A model generated the notes under the pieces. It saw nothing but the letters and a program-made list of their open reading frames with translations, was not told where the DNA came from and searched no databases. From Notospermus geniculatus (taxonomy: Eukaryota > Nemertea > Pilidiophora > Heteronemertea > Lineidae): 64,000 nt of DNA. Numbering within the stretch: the stretch's first letter is position 1; every line of letters begins with the position of its first letter. Shown here piece after piece: positions 1 to 13,700 of this stretch. Made by a program: the position numbers and the translations under genes. The DNA is taken from contig NMRB01000354.1 of assembly GCA_002633025.1 (NCBI GenBank), positions 156,488-220,487 on the forward strand, read 5' to 3'.

Positions 1-1908
1 GCTAACAGCTACCATCAAGAGTTCCATGGGATAACTCATACAGTCATGCAGCATGTTTCAACCCCAGGAATGAAACAAACCAAATTCAATGATATAATGC
101 AACATAAAGAGGGATATGATGCACCGCAGCAAAAATTTTCATGAAATTTAACAATCAAGAAATTGGTCTGTTCATCAAGACGGCAGTGTAACATACCTTC
201 AACTGTACACTCCGACAGTGAACCAGGTCACTCTCTGCCAGGAACCAGTAGCTTCAAGCTGTAGTTATAACACCAGCTAGCTACATACTAGTTCGCCAAT
301 CGCCAGGCAACTGAGAATCAATACGCTGTTACACAGATCCACAGAGATTGAGAGCCACTCAAATCAATGAAATTATAACCAGAGTTAGGAATTACCTTGG
401 AGGAATTATACTGACTAATTCCTCCAAGGAATTACCTACAGGTGATTCCTGTCCTATGAATTTCACTGTACCAAACTAGCAACAATGAGTCCCTGTTGAC
501 ACTGGTGAGGTGGTGATGCTAGCCTACACATTTGCTCTACCTGGAAATTTGCTGCAGATGTGAGTGCAAAATAAAGGAAGATTTATTTGGGTTTTTTGTG
601 GAGGGTAGTCACGGTTGAAAGGTATTACAGAATACTACATGTTGTACATGAGTGAAGCCATGAATTGCTACATGTACTTTTGACACAATCTTTAATCACA
701 GAGGATTTGGCTACAGTACAAGTTCATTCAACAATGAAAATCCCCCCTGCTTTTGCAAGCTGAATGGATGAATAGAATTCGTCCCATTATGGGGGTACCA
801 GCACATCTAACTATACAAGCAAACAATAGACTTCCATTGCCATGATTTGAAAGAGCAGATGAGTTATCCAGACACGCCTGGGGCAAAGCTCTCTCATCAG
901 TTGTTTTTTCATGATGTGTTGTTGGCACCTGCTATCAGTGATGGACATCTGTAGGCCTTTGGGAAGATAATCAACGTCAGATGGTTTACTTAGATCATGT
1001 TATTTTGCTCATAGTTTGTGTGCAGATTTAGAAATCTGTTTGATCAGCTGTAAAGTCATCTTAAGCATACTAATCTGCAGACAAACAGCAGGCCTACAAC
1101 AGCTCTGATTACCAGTCTACACTAGGCACAAAGACATGTGTCAATGAAAATGTCATGTAACTACAAAATATTCATTCCCACTTCCAACTGCAGCTAGGTG
1201 GACAGATGTCTCTTCAGTTCATGCCGACATTGCTGATATGCATTGGAACTCAAAAAGAAGAGCTGCACCATACATTTACCCTAGTTTTAGAAATAAATCA
1301 TAAACCCACTTGATAATGTTATGCGTGGTGGCCATTCATTGATTCACGCAGTGTGCTATTTATAAACAGTCCGTAAGAATGACCTTCACCTTTTGGTGCT
1401 GCCTCGTATATAGATCAATAGACAACCTAGACAGTCTATTCGTATTTCCAACAAGCTGAGGGCATGAAAATTCAGATAGAAAACATAAGAATTGAAATAG
1501 GTGTAAGAGCTAAAGATTGCTTATAATTAAGGAAATCACAACCAATTCCTCTTTGCAGTGATTTGACTAAAGTTTTCTAGGTCTTCGCACATGCGTCCCA
1601 AGAATGAGTCTCTTCTTTCAAATGGTGACCATATAAGCAACGTTTGTCACTTATGTTAATGGAGGTCCGGTGCCATTGGGCTCTACATTGGCTTGGCCAT
1701 TCATTTGATAGCTTCTGATAGACTTTCTCCCCTCCAATGGTGTCTTTGACTTCCTTTTAGTAAAATAATATGCTTTTTTACATACAAATATGATTACTTT
1801 TGCCAATGAATCCATACATTAGAGATCAATACCAGTCTCGAAGGTCTGGAAACCCAAACAAATAATTGACTTCCTCCATTCATAGGCCTATTTCCACCAA
1901 GGCATGTA
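1..1908. other. 5' flank with no recognisable gene
   Basis: Both strands show only short, unrelated open frames with no recognisable domain and no supported splice sites. A direct repeat of the phrase GGAATTA-CCT appears near 390-440. I see nothing else that can be supported here. Confidence 0.6.
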
Positions 1909-2372
1909 AGGCCATACCAATATGATTGTTCGTTTAACAGATTTCCCTCATGCCTAAAATCCCAAAAGTGAAAAAAAAATTTTTGCGCCCGCTTGTTTAA
2001 AATGCTGAAAATTCGAAAAAAATTTTTTGCAAATGCGGGAAGGCTTTGTTTTTTTACTGCCCGCATGCTCAAAACGCCATTTCGGGAAAAAATATACAGG
2101 TGCAAAGTCATCAAACATCGTCAAAGTGAATAAATTCATAAATTCATCGACAGTGATTGCCGTCGATGCCCTGCTCTTGCCCGTGCTATGCTACCCTTAA
2201 AAAATCCAAAATCCTTGGATTTTAGGCATAAGAATTCATTTTTTACCTTCACGCTCACCCTTGTGTGACCATACAACTTATGGTTAGCATTTTTTTTATT
2301 TTTTTTCGCCCCCATGCTCCATCATGTATGGCCTAACAATCCGTTAAACGAACACTCAAATTGGTATGGCCT
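1909..2372. mobile_element. MITE with ~32-bp inverted termini
   Basis: The left end reads AGGCCATACCAATATGATTG and continues into GTTCGTTTAACAGA. The right end is its imperfect reverse complement, with TTCGTTTAACGGATTG inside. The interior is AT-rich with poly-A/T runs and no ORF worth calling, so this is a non-autonomous DNA transposon. The superfamily cannot be decided because the target-site duplication is unclear. Confidence 0.7.
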
Positions 2373-2407
2373 AATCCCTGGAAGAATAGATGAGCATGCA
2401 CACTATA

Positions 2408-2681
2408 GCCCTGGTTACACTACATAAAAGCCCGCATCCCAGCAGGGCTTTTTTTGTCTACACCTGTTAAAAGCACGGGTCCACTGGTACTAGACCCGGG
2501 GATGAAAAACCCGGGGCTAAGAAGCCCTCCGAGCTCCAATGGTTTTGGGGGGCCTTAATTTACATGTAGATCCCCATCACAAGATTTTTAGTACCAGTAG
2601 TGTTGCTGCACGCTGGGTCTCAGGCTGGTTTTTTCAGAGCTGGGCTTAAGCCCGGGGATTTCTATGTAGTGTAACCAGGGC
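2408..2681. mobile_element. MITE with GCCCTGGTTACACTACATA termini
   Basis: The first about 19 bases, GCCCTGGTTACACTACATA, recur in reverse complement at the right end (TATGTAGTGTAACCAGGGC). The interior is rich in CCCGGG and GGGCTT and codes for nothing. Left flank CTATA and right flank TTATA may be remnants of a short target duplication. Confidence 0.75.
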
Positions 2682-3771
2682 TTATAATCTAAAAGCAGGG
2701 CCATATTTAGCAGGGGGGGAAGGGGGCAGTTGCCCCCAAAGCCAACCGAAATGCGTGATTTTCATGTGGATTTTGGGCAAAAAAAGGTCTTCTGCCCTGT
2801 CCAGAGGCTTTGCCCCCAGGACCAAAAAGCTAAATTCGGCCCTGAAAGTACATGTACAAGTCTACAGGCTACCATGTTACATCACAAAATCTTTGAGATC
2901 TTTTATTTTTACCTGGAGAGCCGCCTACATTGTATATATGGAGGGATTTGGCTTCGAGGGAGCAAGACTGCCAAGAGATTCCAATCCAATTGACTGAGTG
3001 ATGGACAATTTTTGGTTTTACAACTGGTTTCATTCACAGGCCTAGCGCCCTAAGGATGATTCACAGGCCTAACGCCCTAAGGATGATTCACAGGCCCTGG
3101 GGCAAAAAATCAACTGATTACAAAATGATTTTCACANGATTTCCTCCACAATTATCCAGTTTCACAAACCACACACTCCAAAGCTGCCAAGGGTGAAATT
3201 GCCAAGGCCAAGCCCCACAGCATGCAGTAGGCCTAGCCAAAATCAATCAATGCAAGTAAGCAGCAGCATGATGAGCAGAGCCAGGTGGCAGGTCAACTCA
3301 AGACAGAGAGAAGAGCATGCATGAAAATGAATGATAGGTTAATGAATGACAGAAGAGCAGGGCGCGAACTTTTTTTCCCCGAACCTTTCGTCAATTTTCT
3401 TCGGACTTAAGTATTTTCAGTAAAAAAGAAAACACTAGAGAGCGAAGGGGTGAAAAAAGTCTTGTCCAAGTCGAGAGTCGAACCAGGGACCTTTGGATTA
3501 CTAGGCAAACGGGGTCGTACTTAAATGAGACAACAAGCGTCAACTTGAGACAACAACCCCATAACTTGCGTCAACAAGGTTTGTTCATTTATCTTTTGCC
3601 AATTAACTATGAGAAAGTTCAATTTAGGTGTAGGCCTAGGCCTATCTTCTAAGAGTTTGAATGCACTTGGAACAGGGCCAACGAAGATATCAGGGCAGCA
3701 GGCATGCAGGGGCCAGGCGGTGCGGCCCAGGGGAAACCAGCTAGGAGTAGGACTTTTCGGCAGATCAGGAT
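2682..3771. other. intergenic stretch with a 27-bp tandem repeat and one N
   Basis: Two 27-bp units beginning TTCACAGGCCTA lie at 3033-3059 and 3060-3086, followed by a partial third unit to about 3100. A single N at 3137 marks a base or join the assembly could not resolve. I see no gene. Confidence 0.6.
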
Positions 3772-3993
3772 TTTTCGCCCGTTCGGGAGGTTTCGCTACT
3801 TCGGGAGGTTTGGCGGCAACCCAAAGAGGCGAATATTGCTCAAACGGATCGTCTAATTTATTTTGTACCCCAATAGCTACTACAATACAATCACAAAGTG
3901 GCGTTGCGCAAATACAAAATAAATTAGACGACCTCCAATGCGGGCAATATTCCCCTCTTTGGGCTACCGCCAAACCTCCCGAACGGGCGAAAA
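3772..3993. mobile_element. 222-bp fold-back element
   Basis: The left half starts TTTTCGCCCGTTCGGGAGG, and the right half ends in its complement, CCTCCCGAACGGGCGAAAA. Inside, both arms contain matching GGCGG, CCCAAAGAGG, AATATTG and GTCTAATTTATTTTGTA blocks. Nearly the whole element folds on itself around a loop near 3870-3915. The left arm also carries an internal repeat of TTCGGGAGGTTT. The opposing long ORFs here are by-products of this symmetry. Confidence 0.8.
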
Positions 3994-4220
3994 TTCCCCA
4001 ACGCAAAGCTCTGAAAACTGATTAGTGATTTGATTTGAACACGTTCGGTAGGGCCTACATACACAACACTAGACTAGGCCTACACAGTCAGTCAGTGTCA
4101 GCAGTAGGCCTGCCCTAGTAGCCCTATAGTATAGATGAGGTAGGGCAGGCCTACCGGTACACAACACAGGCATGCAGGCACAGCACAGGCCAGCTAGCTA
4201 GCTAGGCCTAGCTATACTTA

Positions 4221-4392
4221 CACTGGAAATAATTTTGGCTCAGGATGAGCCACTTTGAGCCATTTTTGAACAGGTGAGCCAATTGAGGCCTCTGAAGGGG
4301 GGTCTTTTGGCTCAGGCTGAGCCAGAAGTGGCTCAAATTGGTGGCTCAAAAAAAGGCTGAGCCAGTCCTTGAGCCAGTGATTTTTTCCAGTG
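4221..4392. mobile_element. 172-bp MITE, TACTTA target duplication
   Basis: The element begins CACTGGAAA and ends TTTCCAGTG, and is flanked on both sides by TACTTA, which reads as a 6-bp target duplication. The interior repeats TGAGCCA or its complement TGGCTCA about ten times. Such repeated internal motifs are common in transposase-binding subterminal regions. It lies about 340 bp upstream of the PIAS start codon. Confidence 0.75.
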
Positions 4393-4729
4393 TACTTACA
4401 ATACAAACAATGAGCGCGTTCGCATTCACGTCACGCATAGTTGTCATTGGGGCTATTTAATACTTCCAATTCCCGATTACCATGATTACATAACATGGAT
4501 TACAATAGCACTGCAGACAATGATCATGATGATTGTGCTGACTTACGTGACTTATCGACTTCTCTCCATGCACGTTGCAAATTGGCGATTCATGGCAATT
4601 GCTCGGTGTGTGACGTATGCACGCGGAATTACCGTTCTAGCCCTTGCGGTGGCTTGACGAACCAAAATGACAATCGTTGACACCGCCATCTATCGTTTGG
4701 TTGAAAAACCAAATGAAGAAAAAAGAAAC

Positions 4730-4753
4730 ATGGCGGATACCGCGGAATTGAAG
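4730..4753 (+). CDS. PIAS: PIAS first coding exon
   Basis: Only 24 nt, far below any ORF cutoff, this exon encodes MADTAELK and ends at donor GTGTGA. The next exon continues [16 protein letters not shown], reproducing the N terminus of vertebrate PIAS. The start codon sits in AACATGGCGG, a YY1-like start context. Confidence 0.9.
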
Positions 4754-7700
4754 GTGTGATTCGAATTATTAACCACGGTGTTTTCCACACTGTACTTGTT
4801 GATATTTTATAAATGATGCTTATTAACCAAGATTTTATCATCGTTTTCAAGTCAGAATTACTGTTGTGCTGTGATGTGGTCTTGATTGTATAGAAAAGTT
4901 ATCTTCAACTTTTACTGTACCCGCCGCCGCCGGTCGATGCACTCATCCGTGTACTGCGCAGTGCACACTCTCATGCACTGTGTGCTTTAGGTAGGCCTAC
5001 ACCATGTACACTGCCTATTCATGTATTGAAAGTATTTACGCACCCAGTGATAGGCCTACCACACTTTATCACACACCGAGCATGACGTTTCATAAAAATG
5101 TCAATATTTCCCATAGGCCTAGCTAAAGCACAACAATATTTCCCATAGGCCTACCGACCGGTAGCTAGGGTAGGCCTAAGGCCAAGTAAAAAAATACTCA
5201 TGTTTATCGTCCCCGCCCGTGCCTAAAATCAGGGCCGCACCAAAATTTTTTTTTTATTTTTTATTTTTGAATTTTGCACCAGAAAAACACTGCACAAGGG
5301 CAATAGCGCTTCCGCTGTATGTTTGTTGAGTCATAGGCCTAGCCTACAATTGATTTGTTAGTGCTGTTAGTGTTAGTGAGGCAGAAATTGAAAGTAAAAA
5401 AAGCAACAAAGACTGACTGTGACCATGGTCGATGGTGACTCTTGTCATCTGAGGGGCAATATTTATGATATTGCCCTCTGGAAACCCATCTTCCAAAATA
5501 AAAAATAAAAAGTGCCCCCCCCTTGCCAATTTTGAGGGACCAGGTGGACGATAAACATAGGTATTTTTTTACTTGGCCTAAAACACAATCAAAGTTAGGC
5601 CATAGTAGCTAGGCCCCCCCCCCAGGTAGGCCCTAGGCATGCTAGGGCGCTAGCTACAAGTTAGCTATGACTGCTGCTGATAGTTATTCCCCAGCATTAC
5701 ATCCATGAATGAATCTCAAACTCACTAAAATACCAACGACTAAACGAGAAAAAAAAAAACACCGGTGACGGAGATTCTCCTTTCATGGAGGGCGATCTGC
5801 CATGCAATCTGGTCGATCTGATCCCGGACTGACTGCCCGGATCGCCCTCGGGAAATCCCTTTCCAACAGTGACGTGACGTCATAGGCACATCATCATATG
5901 ACGTTGAGTAGCGAAGAAACTAGGCCTGACACGTAACGTCATATGGCACGACGTAACGTCACGATCAAATTTTTTTCAAACTTTTTCTTGCAAAAATTGT
6001 GTTATTTGCAGTGATTGTGGATACTTTTTGTCATGGTTGTGGTGTGTGATAAAAATAAAACTGCCCTCGTGAGCGATCCTCGTCACCTGGATATAGCAAT
6101 GCACATAGGCCTGTAAAACCTGTTGGACAAAGGGCCTAAGCCTAAACCCATTGAGAGAGAAATCCAAATTTTTAGCCAGAACATTTTGCAGTATGACTTT
6201 TAAAGTCAAATATTAAAAGCATAGACATAAAGTATCGAAGTGAGATTTTCAGATCAGTTAGAGATATAGTTAAAGTATGTTCCTCAAGGCTCTCTGATGT
6301 CCCTCAAAGCTTTTTTTTAGCATTGTGCGTTACATTTACTTCAAATCCGCCTCCAGCCTTTAATATTGGAAGTTTTTATTCAAAGACCCTTGAGGAAGAT
6401 ACTCCTGGTGTTATTCTACTATGTGATGCTAAATATTTCATTGAGTTGCAAACCAAGGCCCGGGTATCAGATGGGAAAGGTCCAGGATCTCTGATGTTTT
6501 TCTTCCTGAACAGGGGGGAAAGGGTCAGCAGTTGAAGAGATCAATGAGGCATTGCCAAGCAATTTTAAGGGCCTAGATGCCATTATGTCAGAGTGAATGG
6601 TTTCACTTGTGCAGGGTGAAGTCAGCCAAGGGGACACAATAGCTTAGGTTCCAAGTGACAGGCCACTGATTTGTTAACCCCTATAGGCCTATTTGGTGAC
6701 AAAAGACAGGACTTTTGAAAGGGCTTCATTGAGGCTAAAAATCCCCATTGTCACTGTAATGGAAATTCCATTGGAGAGATGTCCAATGGTATCTCTCACA
6801 AAAAGCCTTATTTCTCAGGAACTAGACACCCGATTTTCAAAATTCCAAAAGCTATGACATATTTACATTTCATACCATCATATCAGCATGAAACTGAATA
6901 AATATAGGGCCATTTTAATTTTGGGTGTGCAATGCTACTGGATAGCACTCGTTGATTTTCTCCGGCCTGCAAGCCCTCGGCCTGCCGTCTCAGGCTTTCA
7001 CGGCCGAAGAAAATCAACTCGAGCAATCCGGGTGACTTGGAATCGGATCGCCCACTCGGGCAGTTTTCTTATTGGAAAAGAGGGTGAAACTTCCATTTTA
7101 TTGGCCGTACAAGCTTCAAACTTTCAGCACTTACTAGGTGGTATAGCTACTGTTAGGTCTACTGTAGCCTAACAATCATCATGATCATCAGTAGGCTAGT
7201 ACAATGTAGCATGATCATCAGTCTCTACTAGGCCTACATGTATTTTATGGTCAAAATCAAATTCGCCACAAAAATCTCATGAAAAATATCAAATTCAAAT
7301 ATCAAATGATATTTTCTTGATTTTTCAAATTTCATGATATCTAGGAAAGATTTTTTCACACCATTTCTTCAAAAAAGAAATAATAATTCATGATATGAAA
7401 TTGCTTCTAAATGCATATCAAATTACATGTATAGGCCTAGGCCTAGTCATCAAAATTGAGGCCTTACTTAGAATTTAGTTTAGTGTTTGGGATTTTGATA
7501 TCTCATGGATTTTTCAGAATTTAGTTTAGTGATTTTGTGGGATTTTGATATCTCATTAATTTTTCAAAATAATGGCAATCATTATATTTATTTGGCCAAA
7601 AACATGCTATGTGCAAGGGCCCCTCACACACACACCATCAGAGTTCCAAGTTACATGTAGTTCCAACCTCGCAAGGGGTATTGGGAGGGTCAATCAAGTG

Positions 7701-10700
7701 ATGTTTATGAGGTCTTATTTCAGCACATGGTTATGAGCTTCCGGGTATCAGAACTCCAGGTCTTACTGGGGTTTGCCGGGCGTAATAAGAGTGGACGGAA
7801 ACAAGATTTGCTGATGCGAGCATTACAGCTGATTGCTAGAGGATGTTCAACACCTGTACAAATAAAAATCAGAGAATTATATAGGTAGGTCCAAGTTATT
7901 TGGCCCAACAAACACTTTGTGTGCCATTTTGTAACAATACCATATAACTGTCATGAAACAAAAGTACAATTACAATCATGTAATCATAAAATTTTACTCA
8001 TTAGAGAGTTGTGTCACCCAAAAGGTGCTGACTGTAGTTGTGATGTGGGTGATTTTCATGAGTAGGCTGCAATGCAATGTCGCAAGTTTTTGTGGGATGT
8101 TTGCTATCAAAATTACCATTTTCAGGCGAGTTTTAGAATTGCTTTTCTCTGGTACTGTACTCAAGAGTGGTCTGGTATTGAGAATTCGTGGAAAGCCACA
8201 CAAACCCATGTTCATGTGCTGCACATGTACATGAATAGGGAAATTTGGCACTCTGCCAACTTTTATTGAACGCGGGCACTTACTACTGGTTCTAAAATTT
8301 CATCATCCATTATATATTGCCAAAAAATGAATTTGACCTTGAGAAAGTTTTCCTTTCCTGTCTCTTTTTCTACACATAAAAGGCATTTTTCACCAGCATC
8401 ATTTTTGTCAAAAGAAGTCCACAAAATGGCCAAGAAATATGATCTGAATATGATGTCAGTGATTGACAATTGTATTGAAAGGGTTAATGCAGTCCGCGTA
8501 CTGAAATAGCTGGTGTGTGTGATAAGGTTGCTTTACCCTGAAAACACTTGTATTGTATTGCACAACTATGGTATGGTCGAAGATTTTGGAGTCAATGTTA
8601 TAAACTACATTTTACAGCGTGTTCCAGAAAAATTGAATACATGTAGTGGGTGGCTTTGCCATCTGAATGTACAAATATGAGGATTTCTCTTGGGTTCGTC
8701 CAAAAGAGTCAATTGTAATGCATTTCCGTATGATGAGGAAGGAATTTAATGCATTATCCCTCCTTTGTTTCTTTACATCATGACTTCAGTAATTATTTGG
8801 GCGGTGAATAACTGCTGTGCGTGGTCTGGAAAATTATGCCTAGGCTTCTAGTTTAAAGTTCCCCTTCCATAACGTTAAAGTTATCTGATACTGTTCATCC
8901 TCACTCACAATATGGCCGCCAGTTGGCCATATTGGAAAATGGTGGCCCATATCATGTGAGCAGTGTACACCAGTGAATTTGTACCCAGATATCCTCCTCT
9001 ACATGTATGTGATACCAAAGGGGTTCTTCGTTTTCGTCACTTTGAGGAATCTGAGTTGTGAATGTGATCCTTGGGAAATTGGAGAAAGCTATGCACTTGC
9101 AAATTGCAGAGATTATTCGTTGTGCTGTAGAGAATAATCCCTGCAATTTGCAGCTGAACAGCCCCCTTTGACCGTCGACCTCACAGTCACATTTGTCATT
9201 CATCCCTCTGGTACCTATACATTGGGTCATATGAATAAAGAGTAGCAAACACTTTTACTTGAATTTTGCAATACAAATGCATTAGGCAATGCTGTACAAA
9301 TCTGAAGTAAAAGCATTTGCTCCTCTTTGACCCAGTAATACCTAGGTGAGCACATGGTCCATGGAATGGATCATTTCAATCCATGATTTGACTGGCTCCT
9401 TGATTCTCAAAGTGGTGGACTTAAAAAAGTTTCATTTCAAGTTCATCATATTTCAACATAATGTTGTGGAGATGGTCATTTTTACAGATCGATGATAAAA
9501 AATTGGAGCAAAGCCCCTAGTGAACAACCTGAGATCCGAAGAAGCGAGTGAGTTCATATTTTTTACAGGTTTTTCAAAAAACTTTTCAATCAATCTGTCT
9601 GTAATAAAAACAGGCTTTGTGATAGCAGGTACCCCTGTAACACAGATCAGAAGTGCTTGCTCCCAGAAATTTGCCAATAATATAAAATTCTTGTAAACAA
9701 CCTGAGTTACATTTGTATGGCCTGCTGTACATACCGAAATACAAAGGGAGGGAAAAATTGGGTGCTTGTTCCAGTGTGTGAATGTGCACCTCATTTCCTT
9801 CAGCTGCAGATTTGTTGTTGAAATTCTGTTACATTTTCATAATCAGGCAACCTTCAGAACTGGATGAGGTCAGATGGTTAGGGATTTAACCTCACTCATT
9901 CTCCATATGCCAGATATCTGGGTTTGTCCTGTTATCTCTTTCTCCTGCACCTCATGTAGCTGCGCTTCCATTACAGAAAAAGCCGGTATTTGTGAATGTC
10001 CAGGCTTATTCTGCTTACGGTACAAGAAGTCCGTGTTTAATAAGTCCGGTTCTAAATCAGTGCGGATCTACATGTATTAAGTTCGGATAGCAGAGCTGAG
10101 TATACTCTGAATCTAAATTAGGTGCGGATCAACACCAGCGTTTTCTCTAGTGGAATGGCAACATATAATAAGTCCAGGTCTGTTATGTTCGGCTACAGGT
10201 GGCTTAAGATCGCTTGGCATTTGCGACATTGCGCATGCACAAAAGTACCAGAACAATATGCCATCTGTAGCTGAACTTACTAACCTCAAATCCAGTAGTG
10301 GAAGCGCAAGCCGTGAAATATCCGGTCTTATTTATATTACCAATGCACATAGGCCTGTAAAACCTGTTGGACAAAGGGCCTAAGCCAAAACCCATTGAGA
10401 GAGAAATCCAAATTTTTAGCCAGAACATTTTGCAGCATGACTTTTAAAGTCAAATTTTAAAGGCATAGACATAAGGTATCAAAGTGAGATTTTCAGATCA
10501 GTTAGAGATATAGTGAAAGTATGTTCCTCAAGGCTCTCTGATGTTCCTCAAGGCTTTTTAATGATAAAAAATTGGAGCAAAGCCCCTAGTGAACAACCTG
10601 AGATCCGAAGAAGCGAGTGAGTTCATATTTTTTACAGGTTTTTCAAAAAACGTTTCAATCAATCTGTCTGTAATAAAAACAGGCTTTGTGATAGCAGGCA

Positions 10701-13700
10701 CCCCTGTAACACAGATCAGAAGTGCTTGCTCCCAGAAATTTGCCAATAATATAAAATTCTTGTAAACAACCTGAGTTATGGCCTGCTGTACATACCGAAA
10801 TACAAAGGGAGGGAAAATTGGGTGCTTGTTCCTGTGTGTGAATGTGCACCTCAACTACATTTCCTTCAGCTGCAGATTTGTTGTTGAAATTCTGTTACAT
10901 TTTCATAATCAGGCAACCTTCAGAACTGGATAAGGTCAGATCGTTAGGGATTTAACCTCACTCATTCTCCATATGCCAGATATGTGGGTTTGTCCTGTTA
11001 TCTCTTTCTCCTGCACCTCATGTAGCTGCGCTTCCATTACAGAAAAAGCCGGTATTTGTCCAGGCTTCTTCTGCTTACGGTACAAGAAGTCCGTGTTTAA
11101 TAAGTCCGGTTCTAAATCAGTGCGGATCTACATGTATTAAGTTCGGATAGCAGAGCCGAGTATACTCTGAATCTAAATTAGGTGCGGATCAACACCAGCG
11201 TTTTCTCTAGTGGAATGGCAACATATAATAAGTCCACGTCTGTTATGTTCGGCTACAGGTGGCTTAAAGATAATATATCACGGATATTTTCGCGGGCCAC
11301 GAAAATCATTGTTTATTTACATTTTGTTTGTTTATTTCTCGTTTTTCTTTGTCTTATGAGTAATTTGTTGGTGGCGTGCCCCTCTAGAAATTCTTTTGAT
11401 ACTGAAAACATTCAATTTGGTGGGTTGTCATGTCCCAAAGGTCCAAAATAACATAATGTAAACACCAATGTTTACAAACATTAAACGTAAACAATGAAGT
11501 CGTGATATATTATCTTTAAGATCGCTTGGCATTTGCGACATTGCGCATGCACAAAAGTACCAGAACAATACGCCATCTGTAGCTGAACTTACTAACCTCA
11601 AATCCAGTTGTGGAAGCGCAAGCCGTGAAATATCCGGTCTTATTTATATGCGGATAGACACCGGTACTATTAAGACCGGATAAGCTGTACAATGGAAGCG
11701 CAGCTTATATTTCTCATGATTTCAGGTGTACATGTGGTCATTTTAGGCCAAGTAAAAACATATTAGGCCAAGTAAAAACATATATTAGATTAGCGTCCCC
11801 TCCCGCCCCCAAAAAGTGCAAAAAATGCAAAAATATTTTACAATGCATTTCCTATTAAGAATACCTCCCCAAAATTTTGGCAATCTCTGAAAAATGTTTT
11901 ATTTGATTTTGATATGTCTTTTCAGCCTCAAACTAGTAAAAATAAAAAATAAAAACCTCCCCCTCCCCACTCATCTGAGGAAAAAATGACGCGAATCTAA
12001 TTATTTTTTTTACTTGGCCTTAACTCCTTCCATGCAAATTTTACTTGTTGTACAATGTATATTCAATCAAAAGTTTGGTCAAATAGCCTTAAATTTTCTT
12101 TGTATTCATTATTATCTTTTAGGCGATGCCGCCCAGGAGCAAAACCTTATCCAACTCCCGCATTTTCAAGTTCTGCCGAATCAGATGACAGGTTAGTACT
12201 AAAGTACCAATGTATACACAGGGTTCCTGCCACAAATTTTTTTGATGGTATATTCAAAATCGGCAAAACCCATGAAATTAAAGAAAATGGCCCTTTTCTG
12301 TTTCTTTGACATGTTTGAGGGTATGAGCATATGATAATACCCTTAGTATCCTCTGGCGGAAACACTCCTGTTCTGTATCGCTTTAAATGACAAGAAAGTG
12401 TTAAAGGGCACCAAATCATAGTTTCCATGGTTACTTCCTCCTTTCATCTCGCCCTGCCCACTAAGGACTGGTCTTGATTATGTTCTGCCATGGGCTATGG
12501 TTATTTCTGTCTCAGCCTTACAAATCCTTTAAGCAGCCTACTTTGTCATTCTAAACATCTGTGTCCTGACATGGCAAATTGGTACCAGTACATGTACACA
12601 CTTAAATTCAGAGCTACTTATTCCAATTATGACCTTACAATATATAACTCCTTTTGCTTTGTTTTACAGACGGCAGTACAGTGGGTCGTCAACTCTCAGT
12701 TCTTCAGATCCGTCGAGACATGGTAAATATGATCATTCTTGCTCTCATTCTAGACCCTCCCTGATAAAAGTTACCAGTATCTCAACTAGCTTGTCCAGAA
12801 TGTCAGCACCTGGCCTTTCACTTAGTTTGACTGATCGAGTCAACTGAAGGGACTCACACCACATGAGAGAAAGAAAGTGCAATATAAATGGCCGTGTAAG
12901 AATTTAAAAAGAACTGACTTTAATGAGCCGTATGGTCAATATGTTTCAGGTAATCTACTTTATAATGAGCTAACTGCTGGAGCAGGTAGGGTAGCTGTGG
13001 AGAAATCCATTCTACCTGATTGTAAGGGCAGGATGTCTGTGCTGGATACCATAGATACATCAAATTTTTTTCATCCATCTGTTTGAAGTTCAGTCAACTT
13101 GATTTGGACCCAACCGAACCAAATGAGAAACATTGAAACTCAGAATTTTTTTGTCAGAAGAAAAACTCTTAACTGTCACTGCCTGCTTCTTCTCCAGTGC
13201 AGATGTCCTGTCCTTGTGCTTGAATTGGAGATGTCATAGACTTGAGTAATTTCTGGTGATATTGTAATCCCTACTGTTTACTTCCATCATCTGTCTGTCT
13301 GCATGTGGGTAGAGTCGCCAACCCAACAAAGTTAAAGACTGCTCTGCTAGCACCACATTTCCTTTACTCTGTGAGCCTGCAGATGAATTGTCCTCCGAAG
13401 CATATGGCGTGGTCACCAAGGCCTACAGGACTGAAAAAAGATCGCACTAGTCCTCAGAATTGATGATTTGCTGTCGTCTATGGCCTGTGGCCAGTTGGGC
13501 CCCCTGAATTCTTGGCTTGCTACATTGTAACTGCTGCTTTAGAATAAGAACAAGATTTTCTGACTTTTCTTCTTAAAACAGTCAACATTCATGTTAGAAC
13601 AACGAATCAGTGTCTAGCACAGTGCCTCAGTTGTGTCTGTCAGATACGATGTTCTGCATTTCAGAAGAAGTCACAGAAACTGAGGATAATTCAAATTCAA

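Noticed and set aside
3521-4025. Opposing ORFs of 161 and 138 codons
   Set aside because: They are by-products of the symmetric fold-back element at 3772-3993 and contain mirrored residues.
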